Shown one piece after another: positions 39,219-49,272 of a stretch of DNA of 64,000 bases. The position numbers and the translations under genes were made by a program. The notes beneath the pieces are model-generated. The model saw only the letters and a program-made list of their open reading frames with translations, did not search any database and was not told the origin of the DNA. Position 1 is the stretch's first letter. Every line of letters begins with the position of its first letter. Origin of the DNA: Tessaracoccus lacteus. GTDB taxonomy: Bacteria; Actinomycetota; Actinomycetes; Propionibacteriales; Propionibacteriaceae. The stretch spans positions 620,001 through 684,000 of the forward strand of contig NZ_CP123967.1 in the NCBI RefSeq assembly GCF_029917005.1, written 5' to 3'.

Positions 39219-40607
39219 ATGGACATCCTCGAGACCCTCTACGGCACGCGCGCCGGGAAGTTCGTCGCCAACAAGGCCGGCCTGGCCGACCCGCCCCGGC
39301 TGCGCCGCGACCGCGTGCTGCCCACCGGCCCCGTCGTGCTCGGCGAGCTCGACGGTGCGGGCATCGGCCACGCGACGCTCGAGCTGCTCGGCATCACGCC
39401 CGGCCAGCCCACGCTGGACCTGCCGGAGAACCGCACGCGAGACGAGAACGGCCGCGAGCAGGCCCCCCGCTACGTGACGAAGCCCGGCGCCATCGTCGTC
39501 GACGCCACCGGCGTCCGCGAGATCGTGCAGCTGGAGGGCATCCGTGCGCTGCTGCGGCCCGTCATGCGCGGGCTGGAGCCGTCGGGCCGCGTCATCATCC
39601 TCGCCGCCGACGCCTCCGCGGTCGAGGGGCTGGAGGCCAAGGCGGTCGCGCAGGGCATCGACGGCATCAACCGCACCGTCGGCAAGGAGCTGCGAGCCGG
39701 CTCGACGTCCAACCTCGTCTTCGTAGGTGACGGCGCCACGGCCGCCGACCTGGCCTCGACGCTCAGCTTCCTGCTCGAGGGGCGCTCGGCGTTCGTGTCC
39801 GGCCAGACCTGGCGCGTCGGCCCGCAGAAGGTCGCGCACGACCTCGACGCGAAGCCGTTCGCCGGCCGCGTCGTCGTCGTCACGGGCGCGGCCCGCGGCA
39901 TCGGCGCGGCGATCGCGCGGGTGTTCGGCCGCGACGGAGCCACCGTCGTCGCCGTGGACATGCCGCAGTCGGGCGACGCGCTCGCGAAGGTCGCCAACGA
40001 GCTCGGCGGATCCGCTCTGCAGCTCGACATCACCGCCGCCGACGCCGGCGAACGGATCGCCGCGCACGTCGCGTCCCGCCACGGCACCGAGTCCCGTATC
40101 TGGGCCATCGTCCACAACGCGGGCATCACGCGCGACAAGCTGCTCGCCAACCTTGACGAGAAGCGTTGGGCCTCCGTGCTCGACGTCAACCTCGCCGCCG
40201 AGATGCGCATCAACGCCTACCTGCTCAGCCACAACGTGCCGGGCGGGCTGGCCGAGGAGGCGCGGATCGTCGGCATCGCGTCGACGTCGGGCGTCGCGGG
40301 CAACAAGGGCCAGACCAACTACGCGGCCTCCAAGGCCGGCGTGATGGGGCTCGTGTGGGCCATGCGTGACGAGCTCGCCGACCGGCCCATCACGGTCAAC
40401 GCGGTCGCGCCCGGTTTCATCGAGACCGAGATGACCGCGGCGATCCCATTCATCTCGCGCGAGATCTTCCGCCGCACCAACTCGCTCAGCCAGGGCGGCA
40501 ACCCCGTCGACGTGGCCGAGACGCTGGCCTACCTGTGCGGCCCTGCGTCGTCGGGCGTCGACGGGCAGGTCATCCGCGTGTGCGGGCAGAACCTCGTGGG
40601 GGCCTGA
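39219..40607 (+). CDS. High-molecular-weight 3-oxoacyl-ACP/CoA reductase (FabG4-like SDR)
   Basis: 462 residues, about twice the length of ordinary FabG. An N-terminal flavodoxin-like half precedes the SDR half. The SDR half has the NAD(P) motif TGAARGIG at about 222-229 and the catalytic Ser/Tyr/Lys (STSGVAGNKGQTNYAASKAG, with Tyr near 367). FabG4 of mycobacteria reduces 3-ketoacyl-CoA with NADH. In this operon it would act as the hydroxyacyl/ketoacyl-CoA step. Confidence 0.9.
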   Translation: MDILETLYGTRAGKFVANKAGLADPPRLRRDRVLPTGPVVLGELDGAGIGHATLELLGITPGQPTLDLPENRTRDENGREQAPRYVTKPGAIVVDATGVREIVQLEGIRALLRPVMRGLEPSGRVIILAADASAVEGLEAKAVAQGIDGINRTVGKELRAGSTSNLVFVGDGATAADLASTLSFLLEGRSAFVSGQTWRVGPQKVAHDLDAKPFAGRVVVVTGAARGIGAAIARVFGRDGATVVAVDMPQSGDALAKVANELGGSALQLDITAADAGERIAAHVASRHGTESRIWAIVHNAGITRDKLLANLDEKRWASVLDVNLAAEMRINAYLLSHNVPGGLAEEARIVGIASTSGVAGNKGQTNYAASKAGVMGLVWAMRDELADRPITVNAVAPGFIETEMTAAIPFISREIFRRTNSLSQGGNPVDVAETLAYLCGPASSGVDGQVIRVCGQNLVGA

Positions 40608-40608
40608 C

Positions 40609-41472
40609 GTGACGCGCCGCGTGATAGAACTCAAGGAACCGCCCGCCACCGGGCGGCTGCTGGTCAAGGGGCTGGCCGGGGCCATCGGCAAGCGGGGCGG
40701 CAGGATCGCCGCGCTGCCGGAGGTCGTCTACCTCCTCGAGGACGCCGGGCAGGACGTCGGCCGCCTGGCGGCCTACGACCACCTGACTGGCTTCGCGCTG
40801 GCCGACGCGGTGCCGGCCACCTGGCTGCACGTGCAGACCTTCCCGCTGCAGGCCGCGCTGCTGGCCACCGACGAGTTCCCGTTCCCGCTCGCCGGGCTGG
40901 TGCACGTCAGCAACACCATGACGCTGCACCGGCCGGTCGGCGTGGGTGAGCGGCTGCGCATCACGGTGCAGGCCGAGGGTCTCGCGCCGCACGCCAAGGG
41001 TGCGACGTTCGACATGGTCTCGCGCATCAAGGTGGGCGACGAGACCGTCTGGGAGGGCTCCTCGAACTACCTCGCCACCGGCGCGAAGGTGCCGGGCGAG
41101 GCCCGCGCGGGCCTGCGGCTGGAGGCCACGGCGGCCACGCCGTCGCAGCTGTGGCGGCTGCCGGCCGACCTCGGCCGCCGCTACGCGGCCGTCTCCGGCG
41201 ACGCCAACCCGATCCACCTCCACCCGGCCACGGCCCGGCTGTTCGGGTTCCCGCGGCCGATCATCCACGGCATGTGGACGCACGCGCGGGCGCTGGCGGC
41301 GCTCGGCACGCTGCCGGCCGCGTACACGGCCACCGTGCAGTTCGCCAAGCCGATCCTGCTGCCCGGGAAGGTGTCCTTCGCGGCGGAGCGGACCGGCGGC
41401 TGGTCGTTCGCGGTGGTGAACCCGGCCGGCAAGCCGCACCTGATCGGGGAGCTCAGGCCGGCAGGGTCATGA
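40609..41472 (+). CDS. MaoC-family enoyl hydratase/dehydratase (HtdX-like)
   Basis: 287 residues, GTG start one base after the fabG-like stop. It is a double hot-dog protein; the C-terminal half has the hydratase-2 active-site motif GDANPIHLHPATARLFGF followed by PIIHGMW. It hydrates 2-enoyl-CoA to the (R)-3-hydroxyacyl form. It is last in the operon, and its final 20 bases overlap the convergent map gene. Confidence 0.9.
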   Translation: MTRRVIELKEPPATGRLLVKGLAGAIGKRGGRIAALPEVVYLLEDAGQDVGRLAAYDHLTGFALADAVPATWLHVQTFPLQAALLATDEFPFPLAGLVHVSNTMTLHRPVGVGERLRITVQAEGLAPHAKGATFDMVSRIKVGDETVWEGSSNYLATGAKVPGEARAGLRLEATAATPSQLWRLPADLGRRYAAVSGDANPIHLHPATARLFGFPRPIIHGMWTHARALAALGTLPAAYTATVQFAKPILLPGKVSFAAERTGGWSFAVVNPAGKPHLIGELRPAGS

Positions 41473-42220
41473 TCTCGGCGCCGTCGTCGGTGATGAGGAT
41501 GGTGTGCTCGCTGTGCGCCGTGCGCGCCCCGGTCGCGCTGCGCAGCGTCCACCCGTCCTCGTCGGTGACGAGCTTGTCGGTGTCGGCCATCACCCACGGC
41601 TCCACCGCGATCAGCATGCCCGAGCGCAGCTTGAAGCCGCGGCCCGCGCGCCCGTCGTTGGGGATGTGCGGGTCCTGGTGCATCGTCGAGCCGACGCCAT
41701 GGCCGCCGAACTCCAGGTTGACCGGGTAGCCGGCGTCCTTGAGGACGGTGCCGATGGCGTGCGCCAGGTCGCCGACCTTGGCGCCCGCCCGTGCCACGGC
41801 GATCCCGGCGGCCAGCGCGCGCTGCGTCGCATCGATCATCGCCAGGTCCTCCGGGGCACCGTCGCCGATCGTGAAGCTGATGGCCGAGTCGGCGACGACG
41901 CCGTCGAGGGCGACGGCGAGGTCGAGGCTCACCAAATCCCCCTCGGCGAGGCGCTGGTTGCGCGGCTTGCCGTGCAGCACCGCGTCGTTGACCGACGTGC
42001 AGATGTAGTGCGCGAAGGGGCCGTCGCCGAAGGACGGGGCGTAGTCGACGTAGCAGGACACGGCCCCGGCGGCCTCGATCATCTCGCGGGTCCACCGGTC
42101 GATCTCCAGCAGATTCGTGCCGACCTTCGCGCGGGACTTCATGGTCTGCAGGATGTCGGCCACCAGCGCCCCGGCGGCGCGGGCGCGCGGGAAGTGGGTG
42201 GGGCTGAGGATCTCGATCAT
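41453..42220 (-). CDS. map: Methionine aminopeptidase, type I
   Basis: 255 residues. The metal ligands are visible in order: SLDLAVALDGVVADSAISF (two Asp), GHGVGSTMH (His), AVEPW (Glu) and HSEHTILI (Glu); HYICTSVNDAVLHG is the substrate His region. It removes N-terminal Met from new proteins. The ATG at 42220 gives MIEILSPTHF. Its 3' end overlaps the convergent MaoC gene by 20 bases. Confidence 0.94.
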   Translation of the reverse strand: MIEILSPTHFPRARAAGALVADILQTMKSRAKVGTNLLEIDRWTREMIEAAGAVSCYVDYAPSFGDGPFAHYICTSVNDAVLHGKPRNQRLAEGDLVSLDLAVALDGVVADSAISFTIGDGAPEDLAMIDATQRALAAGIAVARAGAKVGDLAHAIGTVLKDAGYPVNLEFGGHGVGSTMHQDPHIPNDGRAGRGFKLRSGMLIAVEPWVMADTDKLVTDEDGWTLRSATGARTAHSEHTILITDDGAEIMTLPA

Positions 42221-42340
42221 GGGTGCGACCTTGCTGTGTGGTTCCGCTGGAGTTGTCAACGCCAGGGTAGTGCGGCGCTGGCGCCGGACGGCCCCGGCAC
42301 CGTGACGACGGCCGGGGCGGGTTCATTTAGACTCGGCCCC

Positions 42341-43771
42341 ATGAGCGTGCCGAACGTCCTTGCCACCCGCTACGCCTCCCCCCAGATGCAGGGCATCTGG
42401 TCGCCGGAGGCCAAGATCGTCTCGGAGCGGAAGCTCTGGCTCTCGGTGCTGCGGGCGCAGCGCGACCTGGGCGTCGACTTCGGCGGGGCTGACCCCGACC
42501 AGGTGATCGCCGCCTACGAGGCTGTCATCGACCGCGTGGACCTCGACTCCATCAACGCCCGCGAGCGCGTCACGCGTCACGATGTGAAGGCCCGCATCGA
42601 GGAGTTCAACGCGCTGGCCGGTTACGAGCACATCCACAAGGGCATGACCTCGCGCGACCTGACCGAGAACATCGAGCAGCTGCAGGTGCTTCACTCGCTG
42701 CGGCTGGTTCGCGGCCGCGTCGTCGCGGCTCTCGCGCAGCTCGCCCGCCTGGCCACGCAATACGCCGACCAGCCCCTGACCGGCCGCTCGCACAACGTCG
42801 CCGCGCAGCTCACGACGCTCGGCAAGCGCTTTGCGACCGTTGCCGACGAGCTGCTCGTCGCGCTGGAGCGCCTCGACAACCTGATCGGCCGCTACCCGGC
42901 GCGCGGCATCAAGGGCCCCGTCGGAACGGCGCAGGACATGCTCGACCTGCTGGGAGGGAACGCGGACAAGCTCGCCGAACTGGAGCGGCGCATCGCGACC
43001 GAGCTGGGCTTCGCGCAGGTGCTGACCTCCACCGGGCAGGTCTACCCGCGGTCCCTCGACTTCGACGCGCTGACCTGCCTCGCGCAGGTCGCCGCGGCGC
43101 CGAGCAACCTCGCCACCACCATCCGCCTGATGGCGGGCATCGAGCTCGTCACCGAGGGGTTCAAGGAGGGGCAGGTCGGCTCGTCGGCCATGCCGCACAA
43201 GATGAACACCCGCTCGTGCGAGCGCGTCAACGGCCTTGCCGTCGTGCTGCGCGGCTACGTGTCGATGGTGGGCGAGCTGGCCGGCGACCAGTGGAACGAG
43301 GGCGACGTGTCCTGCTCCGTCGTGCGCCGCATCGCGCTGCCCGATGCGTTCTTCGCGCTCGACGGCCTGTTCGAGACGTTCCTGACCGTGCTGGCCGACT
43401 TCGGCGCCTTCCCGGCCGTGATCGAGGCCGAGCTGGAGCGCTACATGCCGTTCCTCACCACCACCAAGGTGCTGATGGCCGCCGTCCGCAAGGGTGTCGG
43501 CCGCGAGGAGGCCCACGAGGCCATCAAGGAGCACGCCGTCGCCGTGGCCCTCGACCTCCGCAAGGGGGCGCGCGTCAACGACCTGCTCGACCGGCTCGCG
43601 GCCGACGACCGGCTGAAGCTGACGCGCGACGAGCTGGCGCATCTGGTCAGCTCCCCGCTCGAGCTGGCCGGCACCGCGCAGGCCCAGGTCGCCCGTCTGG
43701 CGGACCGCATCGCCGGGATCGTCGCGGAGAACCCGGATGCCGCCGCGTACCGGCCGGGAGTGGTTCTCTGA
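42341..43771 (+). CDS. purB: Adenylosuccinate lyase
   Basis: 476 residues. The superfamily signature SSAMPHKMNTR follows KEGQVG; TSRDLTENIEQLQ and the catalytic His region TGRSHNVAAQLTTLGKR are present. It cleaves SAICAR and adenylosuccinate, so it works with both PurC and PurA in this window. It stands alone, 55 bases before pntA. Confidence 0.95.
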   Translation: MSVPNVLATRYASPQMQGIWSPEAKIVSERKLWLSVLRAQRDLGVDFGGADPDQVIAAYEAVIDRVDLDSINARERVTRHDVKARIEEFNALAGYEHIHKGMTSRDLTENIEQLQVLHSLRLVRGRVVAALAQLARLATQYADQPLTGRSHNVAAQLTTLGKRFATVADELLVALERLDNLIGRYPARGIKGPVGTAQDMLDLLGGNADKLAELERRIATELGFAQVLTSTGQVYPRSLDFDALTCLAQVAAAPSNLATTIRLMAGIELVTEGFKEGQVGSSAMPHKMNTRSCERVNGLAVVLRGYVSMVGELAGDQWNEGDVSCSVVRRIALPDAFFALDGLFETFLTVLADFGAFPAVIEAELERYMPFLTTTKVLMAAVRKGVGREEAHEAIKEHAVAVALDLRKGARVNDLLDRLAADDRLKLTRDELAHLVSSPLELAGTAQAQVARLADRIAGIVAENPDAAAYRPGVVL

Positions 43772-43826
43772 CCGCATAGCCGGACCCGTCGGCGCGCCCG
43801 GTCGGCGGCTGCGTTAGCGTGTCGGC

Positions 43827-45362
43827 ATGCAGGTCGGAGTACCCACGGAGGCCACCCCGGGCGAGAACCGCGTCGCGGCCACACCTCGCACCGTTTCCCA
43901 ACTCATCAAGCTCGGCTACGACGTCGTCGTCGCCTCCGGCGCAGGGGCGAGATCGTCCCTCCCGGATGCGCACTACGTCGAGGCAGGAGCTCGCATCGTC
44001 ACCGAGGGCGAGGCCCTCGGCAGCGACGTCGTCCTCCTCGTCAACGCACCCGACGAGGAACAGCTCGAGCAGCTGCGGCCGAAAGCGGCCGTGTTCGGCT
44101 TCTTCTGGCCCCGCCAGGACGCCGACCTGACGGCCAGGCTGGCCGCGGCCGGCGTGACGGCGCTCAGCATGGACATGGTGCCGCGCACCAGCCGCGCGCA
44201 GGCCCTCGACGCGCTCAGCTCGATGGCCAACATTTCCGGCTACCGCGCCGTCGTCGAGGCTGCCCACGCGTTCGGGCGCTTCTTCACCGGGCAGGTGACC
44301 GCCGCGGGCAAGGTTCCGCCGGCCACGGTGCTGGTCGCGGGCACGGGCGTCGCCGGACTCGCCGCCATCGGCGCGGCCAACTCGCTTGGCGCGATCGTGC
44401 GCGCCACGGACGTCCGACCCGAGACGGCCGAACAGGTCGAGTCGATGGGCGCCACGTTCCTGCACGTCGAGCAGGCCGGCCAGGGGGTCAGCTCCGACGG
44501 CTACGCCAAGGAGGTCGGCGCCGACTACGCGGCGAAGGCCGCGCAGCTGTACGCCGATCAGGCCCGCGAGGTCGACATCATCATCACGACGGCGGCCATC
44601 CCCGGCCGCCCGTCGCCGAAGCTCATCACCGCGGACATGGTTGCGACGATGAAGCCCGGCTCCGTCATCGTCGACCTCGCCGCACAGGGCGGCGGCAACT
44701 GCGAGCTGACCAGGCCGGGGGAGAGCTACGTCACCGACGGCGGCGTCACGATCATCGGCTACACCGACCTCGCGAGCCGGCTGCCCGGCCAGTCGTCGCA
44801 GCTGTACGGCACCAACCTCGTCAACGCGCTGACCCTCATGACGCCCGGCAAGGACGGCCAGCTCGTCGTCGACTTCGACGACGAGGTCGTCCGCTCCATG
44901 ACCATCACGCGCGGCGGGGAGGTGACGTTCCCGCCGCCGCCGATCGAGGTGTCGGCCGCGCCCGCCGCGAAGGTCGAGGCGGCCCCCGCCGCGGTCGTCG
45001 AGCCGAAGGCTCCCCGGCCGTGGTGGCACCAGGTGGTGCAGGTCGGCATCGGGGCGGTGATCCTTATCGCGGTGCTGACGGTCGCACCGTCGGCCTTCGT
45101 CAGCCTGTTCGGCATCTTCGCGCTGGCCGGCGTCGTCGGCTACTACGTCGTCTGGAACGTCACGCACGCGCTGCACACCCCGCTGATGAGCGTCACGAAC
45201 GCGATCAGCGGCATCATCATCGTCGGCGGCATGACCCAGCTGGCCAGCGACAACTGGGCAGTCAAGATCATCGCGTTCGTCGCGGTGCTGCTCGCCTCCA
45301 TCAACGTGTTCGGCGGGTTCACCGTGACCCACCGCATGCTCGGCATGTTCCGGAAGGACTGA
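43827..45362 (+). CDS. pntA: NAD(P) transhydrogenase subunit alpha
   Basis: 511 residues. The N-terminal NAD-binding domain I (about 1-370) has [20 protein letters not shown] and [16 protein letters not shown] Pro/Ala-rich linker ([19 protein letters not shown]) precedes four membrane spans from about 405 onward. With PntB it uses the proton gradient to make NADPH from NADH. It is followed by pntB after 3 bases. Confidence 0.95.
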   Translation: MQVGVPTEATPGENRVAATPRTVSQLIKLGYDVVVASGAGARSSLPDAHYVEAGARIVTEGEALGSDVVLLVNAPDEEQLEQLRPKAAVFGFFWPRQDADLTARLAAAGVTALSMDMVPRTSRAQALDALSSMANISGYRAVVEAAHAFGRFFTGQVTAAGKVPPATVLVAGTGVAGLAAIGAANSLGAIVRATDVRPETAEQVESMGATFLHVEQAGQGVSSDGYAKEVGADYAAKAAQLYADQAREVDIIITTAAIPGRPSPKLITADMVATMKPGSVIVDLAAQGGGNCELTRPGESYVTDGGVTIIGYTDLASRLPGQSSQLYGTNLVNALTLMTPGKDGQLVVDFDDEVVRSMTITRGGEVTFPPPPIEVSAAPAAKVEAAPAAVVEPKAPRPWWHQVVQVGIGAVILIAVLTVAPSAFVSLFGIFALAGVVGYYVVWNVTHALHTPLMSVTNAISGIIIVGGMTQLASDNWAVKIIAFVAVLLASINVFGGFTVTHRMLGMFRKD

Positions 45363-45365
45363 GCG

Positions 45366-46769
45366 ATGCTGACCAACTTCATCAACGCCACCTACATCGC
45401 CGCGGGGCTGATGTTCATCCTCGCGCTCGCCGGGCTGTCGAAGCACGAGACCGCCCGCAAGGGCAACGTGTTCGGCATCATGGGCATGGTCTTCGCCGTC
45501 GTCGCGACGAACTTCGCCATCGCCTACACCGACTACGCGAACCACAACCTGCAGTTCGACGCGGCCATCATGCTGTATGCGGCGCTGGCCATCGGCGGCG
45601 GAATCGGCGTCTACAAGGCCCGTAAGGTCCAGATGACCGGCATGCCCGAGCTGATCGCGCTGCTGCACAGCTTCGTCGGCGCCGCCGCCGTGCTCGTCGG
45701 CTACAACGTGCACCTGGAGGCGACGCACCACGACGTGCTCCACACGCTCGAGGTCTACCTCGGTGTCTTCATCGGCGCGGTCACGTTCACCGGGTCGCTC
45801 GTCGCGTGGGGCAAGCTGAACGGCCGCATCTCGTCGAAGCCGCTGACGCTGCCGGGTCGGCACTGGCTGAACCTGCTGATCGTCGTCCTGCTGGCGGGGC
45901 TCGGCTGGTGGTACGTCGCCACCGGGTCGATCATCGCGCTGATCATCGCCACCGTCCTGTCGCTGCTGCTGGGGGCGCACCTCGTCGCCGCGATCGGGGG
46001 AGCGGACATGCCCGTGGTCGTGTCGATGCTCAACTCGTACTCGGGCTGGGCGGCCGCAGCCAGCGGTTTCATGCTCGACATGAGCGTCCTGATCATCACC
46101 GGCGCGCTCGTCGGCGCCTCCGGCGCGATCCTGAGCTACATCATGTGCCGCGCCATGAACCGGTCCTTCGTCTCGGTCATCCTCGGTGGTTTCGGCGACG
46201 ACGTGTCGTCGGGCCCGGAGACCGAGTACGGGGAGCACCGCGAGGCCAGCCGCGCCGAGGTGGCGCAGCTGCTGAAGGACGCGAAGTCCGTGATGATCGT
46301 GCCGGGCTACGGGATGGCGGTGGCGCAGGCACAGCACTCGGTCGCACAGCTCACAGAGCGGCTCCGAGCTGCCGGCACAAAGGTGGGCTTCGGCATCCAC
46401 CCCGTCGCCGGCCGCCTGCCTGGCCACATGAACGTGCTGCTGGCCGAGGCGAAGGTGCCTTACGACATCGTCTACGAGATGGACGAGATCAACGACGACT
46501 TCGGCGACGTCGACGTCGTGCTGGTGATCGGGGCCAACGACACCGTCAACCCGGCCGCCATGGAGCCCGGCTCGCCGATCTCCGGCATGCCGGTGCTGCG
46601 CGTGTGGGAGGCGGACACCGTCGTGGTCTTCAAGCGGTCGATGAGCGCGGGCTACGCTGGCGTGCAGAATCCGCTGTTCTTCAACGAGAACTCGGTGATG
46701 TGCTTCGGAGACGCGAAGGAGTCGGTTGAGCAGATCGTCGCCGAGCTGCCGGCGAAGGTGACCGCCTGA
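45366..46769 (+). CDS. pntB: NAD(P) transhydrogenase subunit beta
   Basis: 467 residues. About eight membrane spans (N-terminal 270 residues, with [21 protein letters not shown]) are followed by the NADP-binding domain [40 protein letters not shown], and [15 protein letters not shown]. It is the NADP(H) half of the proton-pumping transhydrogenase. Confidence 0.95.
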   Translation: MLTNFINATYIAAGLMFILALAGLSKHETARKGNVFGIMGMVFAVVATNFAIAYTDYANHNLQFDAAIMLYAALAIGGGIGVYKARKVQMTGMPELIALLHSFVGAAAVLVGYNVHLEATHHDVLHTLEVYLGVFIGAVTFTGSLVAWGKLNGRISSKPLTLPGRHWLNLLIVVLLAGLGWWYVATGSIIALIIATVLSLLLGAHLVAAIGGADMPVVVSMLNSYSGWAAAASGFMLDMSVLIITGALVGASGAILSYIMCRAMNRSFVSVILGGFGDDVSSGPETEYGEHREASRAEVAQLLKDAKSVMIVPGYGMAVAQAQHSVAQLTERLRAAGTKVGFGIHPVAGRLPGHMNVLLAEAKVPYDIVYEMDEINDDFGDVDVVLVIGANDTVNPAAMEPGSPISGMPVLRVWEADTVVVFKRSMSAGYAGVQNPLFFNENSVMCFGDAKESVEQIVAELPAKVTA

Positions 46770-46783
46770 AACTGATCGCAGAG

Positions 46784-46810
46784 ACGTCCCGGGCATTCCA
46801 CTCGGGACGT
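46784..46810 (+). terminator. Terminator after pntB
   Basis: ACGTCCCG (46784-46791) and CGGGACGT (46803-46810) form an 8-bp stem followed by TCTTGCCTTTT, 15 bases past the pntB stop. Confidence 0.7.
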
Positions 46811-46902
46811 TCTTGCCTTTTGGAGCGACGTGGGATTGGACCCTCCGAGTGGTGACGGCATAACCCCCACCCAGGCAAGACCAGATCCGTTAGGGAGCTG
46901 GC

Positions 46903-47454
46903 ATGCTCAGCGCCAAACACATCCCCTTATCCCTAATAGCTGTGACCCTTCTGTGTGGCTGCACAGGTGCGACTGGCGGGCAGGCGCCAGAAGCCCAGAG
47001 TGCGGTGACGCTGGACAAGCAGGTCCTTCTCGGTAGCGGCTATGGCTACCAGCCGCCGGAGGGGTGGCTGGTTCCAGACCCAGTCCCTGGCTTCGAACCT
47101 GATTCGTGGGTCGCCGATCTGGACGACGCCGACGGCTTCGCCGACAACATCAATGTCTTGGTCATGCCGGGAACTGCGTCGGTGCAACAGGCGGAGGCGG
47201 AGGCCACCGCCGGGCTCGGCGCCGTCGGCGCCACCGATATTGAGGTGCTCAATCGCAAGACAATCGACGGGGTTGAGGCGGCACACTTCGCAGCAGCCTA
47301 TGAAGCAGGCGCCTACCGGACTGAACAGTTCCAAGCGTCGACGTACGGTCAGACTTACGTCGTGACGTTCAGTTTCAGCGATCACGTGCCGTCGGCGCAG
47401 CGCGCTGCAGTGACAGACGCCGTCCTGTCGTCATGGGAGTGGATGGGCTCCTGA
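46903..47454 (+). CDS. Lipoprotein of unknown function
   Basis: 183 residues. Signal MLSAKHIPLSLIAVTLLCGC with lipobox Cys20. The mature part has YGYQPPEGWLVPDP and a C-terminal GQTYVVTFSFSDHVPSAQRAAVTDAVLSSW, which resembles the lipoproteins of the PsbP/LpqN-like (Mog1p) fold; this is a weak resemblance. Codons are less GC-rich than in neighbours (for example ATCCCCTTATCCCTAATAGC at the 5' end). It stands alone between pntB and the amino-acid importer. Confidence 0.72.
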   Translation: MLSAKHIPLSLIAVTLLCGCTGATGGQAPEAQSAVTLDKQVLLGSGYGYQPPEGWLVPDPVPGFEPDSWVADLDDADGFADNINVLVMPGTASVQQAEAEATAGLGAVGATDIEVLNRKTIDGVEAAHFAAAYEAGAYRTEQFQASTYGQTYVVTFSFSDHVPSAQRAAVTDAVLSSWEWMGS

Positions 47455-47493
47455 GTAGCCCGCCAAGGCTCAGGCCTGGCCCATTCCCAGCCT

Positions 47494-47530
47494 ACGACGA
47501 CCCGCACCCTTTCGGGGTGCGGGCCGTCGT
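47494..47530. terminator. Bidirectional terminator between the lipoprotein and gluD genes
   Basis: ACGACG-A-CCCGCACCC and GGGTGCGGG-C-CGTCGT form a long stem with a TTTCG-type loop. A second small hairpin, ACCTGCG (47576) / CGCAGGT (47589), follows in the same 193-base gap; no gene is seen there. Confidence 0.75.
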
Positions 47531-47647
47531 GGTTGTGGGGCCCGGAAACCCGCAATACCTGCGATCCCGACCGATACCTGCGGCATAGCGCAGGTGGGCG
47601 TCAGGTTGCGCAGGTGTCCGTGTCGGGGAGGCGGCGATGGCGAGGGG

Positions 47648-48556
47648 TCAGCGGACGTCGTGCTCGGCCTGGTCGAGCGCCAGGGTCGGGTCCTGGATCA
47701 GGGTCTCCGTGTGGGCGCCGGCCCTGGGGCCGGAGCGCTTCGCGATCCAGCGGGCGAGCGCCGACAGTGAGAAGTTGACCGCCAGGTAGATCGCGAGCAC
47801 GACCAGGAAGATCGAGAACGAGTACGTGGTCGAGCCGAAGTAGTCCTTCAGCTGGTACGAGATGCGCAGGATCTCCGGGTACGCGACGACGTAGGCCAGC
47901 GACGTGTCCTTGAGTAGGACGACGAGCTGGGCGACGATGATCGGCAGCATCTGGCGGAAGGCCTGCGGGAACTCGATGAGGATCCTCGTCGAGAACGGGG
48001 TCAGCCCGAGCGACAGGCCCGCCTCGCGCTGGCCCTTCGGCAGCGCGTTGATGCCCGCGCGCAGGGCCTCGCCGATGATGGCGCCGTTGTAGATGGCGAG
48101 CGCCGCGACGACCGCAGTGTAGCCGTTGGTGCCCAGCGCCAGCAGGATGAACAGCATCATCAGCAGCACGGGCATGCCGCGGAAGAACTCCAGCACGACG
48201 GCGGAGACGCCACGGACCCAGCGCCACGGGGCGGACCGGGCGAAGCAGAGGACGACGCCGATCAGCAGGGCGAGCACGGCGGCCAGCGCCGCGGCGCGCA
48301 GCGTGCCCATGATCAGGCCGCGGACGATCAGGCCCTGCCAGACGGCGCTGTCGAGGAAGATGTCCCAGCGCGACGGGTCCCACAGGCCAGTCAGGGTGGC
48401 GCCGTTGACGGTCGTGCGCGGCTGGCCGAGCTTCCAGATGAGGAAGATGAACCCGCCGCCGATGACGACGGCCGAGACGATGGAGGAGATGAGCGACAGG
48501 CGGCGGGCCTTCGGGCCCGGCGCGTCGTAGAGGACGTTGGCGGTTGAAGCGCTCAT
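47648..48556 (-). CDS. gluD: Amino-acid (glutamate-type) ABC transporter permease, GluD-like
   Basis: 302 residues from ATG 48556, which overlaps the gluC-like stop by 4 bases (ATGA). It has polar amino-acid permease (HisM) spans. The coupling loop is ALPKGQREAGLSLGLTPF, and LEFFRGMPVLLMMLFIL is the typical family segment. The C-terminus is a hydrophilic tail. The gene order gluA-B-C-D (minus strand) is that of the corynebacterial glutamate importer; glutamate specificity is inferred. Confidence 0.87.
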   Translation of the reverse strand: MSASTANVLYDAPGPKARRLSLISSIVSAVVIGGGFIFLIWKLGQPRTTVNGATLTGLWDPSRWDIFLDSAVWQGLIVRGLIMGTLRAAALAAVLALLIGVVLCFARSAPWRWVRGVSAVVLEFFRGMPVLLMMLFILLALGTNGYTAVVAALAIYNGAIIGEALRAGINALPKGQREAGLSLGLTPFSTRILIEFPQAFRQMLPIIVAQLVVLLKDTSLAYVVAYPEILRISYQLKDYFGSTTYSFSIFLVVLAIYLAVNFSLSALARWIAKRSGPRAGAHTETLIQDPTLALDQAEHDVR

Positions 48557-49200
48557 TTCTGCAGGGCCACCTTCCGCTCGACCCACCCGGCCAGCTGGCC
48601 GAGCGGGATGGTGATGATGAGGTAGCACAGGCCGATGCCGATCAGGATCGGGATGACCGCGTTGCCGTTGGCGTTCGCCAGGCCCTTGGAGACGGCGAAC
48701 AGCTCGACGACCATGAAGCCGCCGGCCACGGACGTGTTCTTGGCCAGCGCGATGAAGACGTTGATCATGGGTGGCACGACCATCCGCAACGCCTGCGGCA
48801 GGATGATCATGCTCACCGTCTGGCCGAAGCCGAGCCCGACGGAGCGCGCGGCCTCCGCCTGCCCGAGCGGCACGCCGTTGATGCCGGAGCGGATCGCCTC
48901 GGCCACGAAGGCGGACGTGTAGATGCTCAGCGCGATGTAGGCGCCCAGCTTGGCGGTGACTCCCATCTGGAGCGACGGCAGCACGACGATGATGAAGAAG
49001 AAGATCAGGGTCAGCGGGGTGTTGCGCATGATCTCGGTCCAGCCCGTCGCGATGGCGCGCAGCGAGCTGATGGGGGAGATGCGCATCAGCGCGATGATGA
49101 CGCCGATCACGAGCGCGCCGAGCCCGCCGACGATCAGCAGCTCGAGAGTGACCTTGAACCCGGCCCAGTAGCTGTCCAGGTTCGCAAGCACGGCTTCCAT
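48553..49200 (-). CDS. gluC: Amino-acid (glutamate-type) ABC transporter permease, GluC-like
   Basis: 215 residues, about five spans. EIMRNTPLTLIFFFIIVVLP, AEAIRSGINGVPLGQAEAAR and the coupling segment SVGLGFGQTVSMIILPQAL identify a HisM-type permease. It forms the channel with GluD and starts 72 bases after gluB, beyond a hairpin. Confidence 0.88.
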   Translation of the reverse strand: MEAVLANLDSYWAGFKVTLELLIVGGLGALVIGVIIALMRISPISSLRAIATGWTEIMRNTPLTLIFFFIIVVLPSLQMGVTAKLGAYIALSIYTSAFVAEAIRSGINGVPLGQAEAARSVGLGFGQTVSMIILPQALRMVVPPMINVFIALAKNTSVAGGFMVVELFAVSKGLANANGNAVIPILIGIGLCYLIITIPLGQLAGWVERKVALQK

Positions 49201-49229
49201 ACGCGCGGCTCCTCAGGTGGTGAGTGGGT

Positions 49230-49261
49230 CAGGCGCCCCGCCCCGGAGGGAGGGGCGCCTG
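49230..49261 (-). promoter_or_regulatory. Intercistronic hairpin between gluB and gluC
   Basis: CAGGCGCCCC (49230-49239) and GGGGCGCCTG (49252-49261) form a perfect 10-bp stem with no following T-run. As at 7.36 kb, it falls exactly between a binding-protein gene and its permease genes. Confidence 0.6.
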
Positions 49262-49272
49262 GTCGGGATCGA

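Noticed and set aside
43647-46796. A 3-kb open frame on the reverse strand opposite pntAB, and similar long frames opposite GH3 (22810-25194), GH42 (8663-10744) and typA (16583-18463)
   Set aside because: They lie in the frame whose third position mirrors GC-rich codons, have low-complexity Asp/Arg/His/Gln-rich translations, no ribosome sites and no family resemblance. The sense genes are clear.
46903-47454. Lower-GC lipoprotein as part of a foreign island
   Set aside because: Only one gene with modestly different codons, no mobility genes or repeats around it; not enough for a transfer claim.
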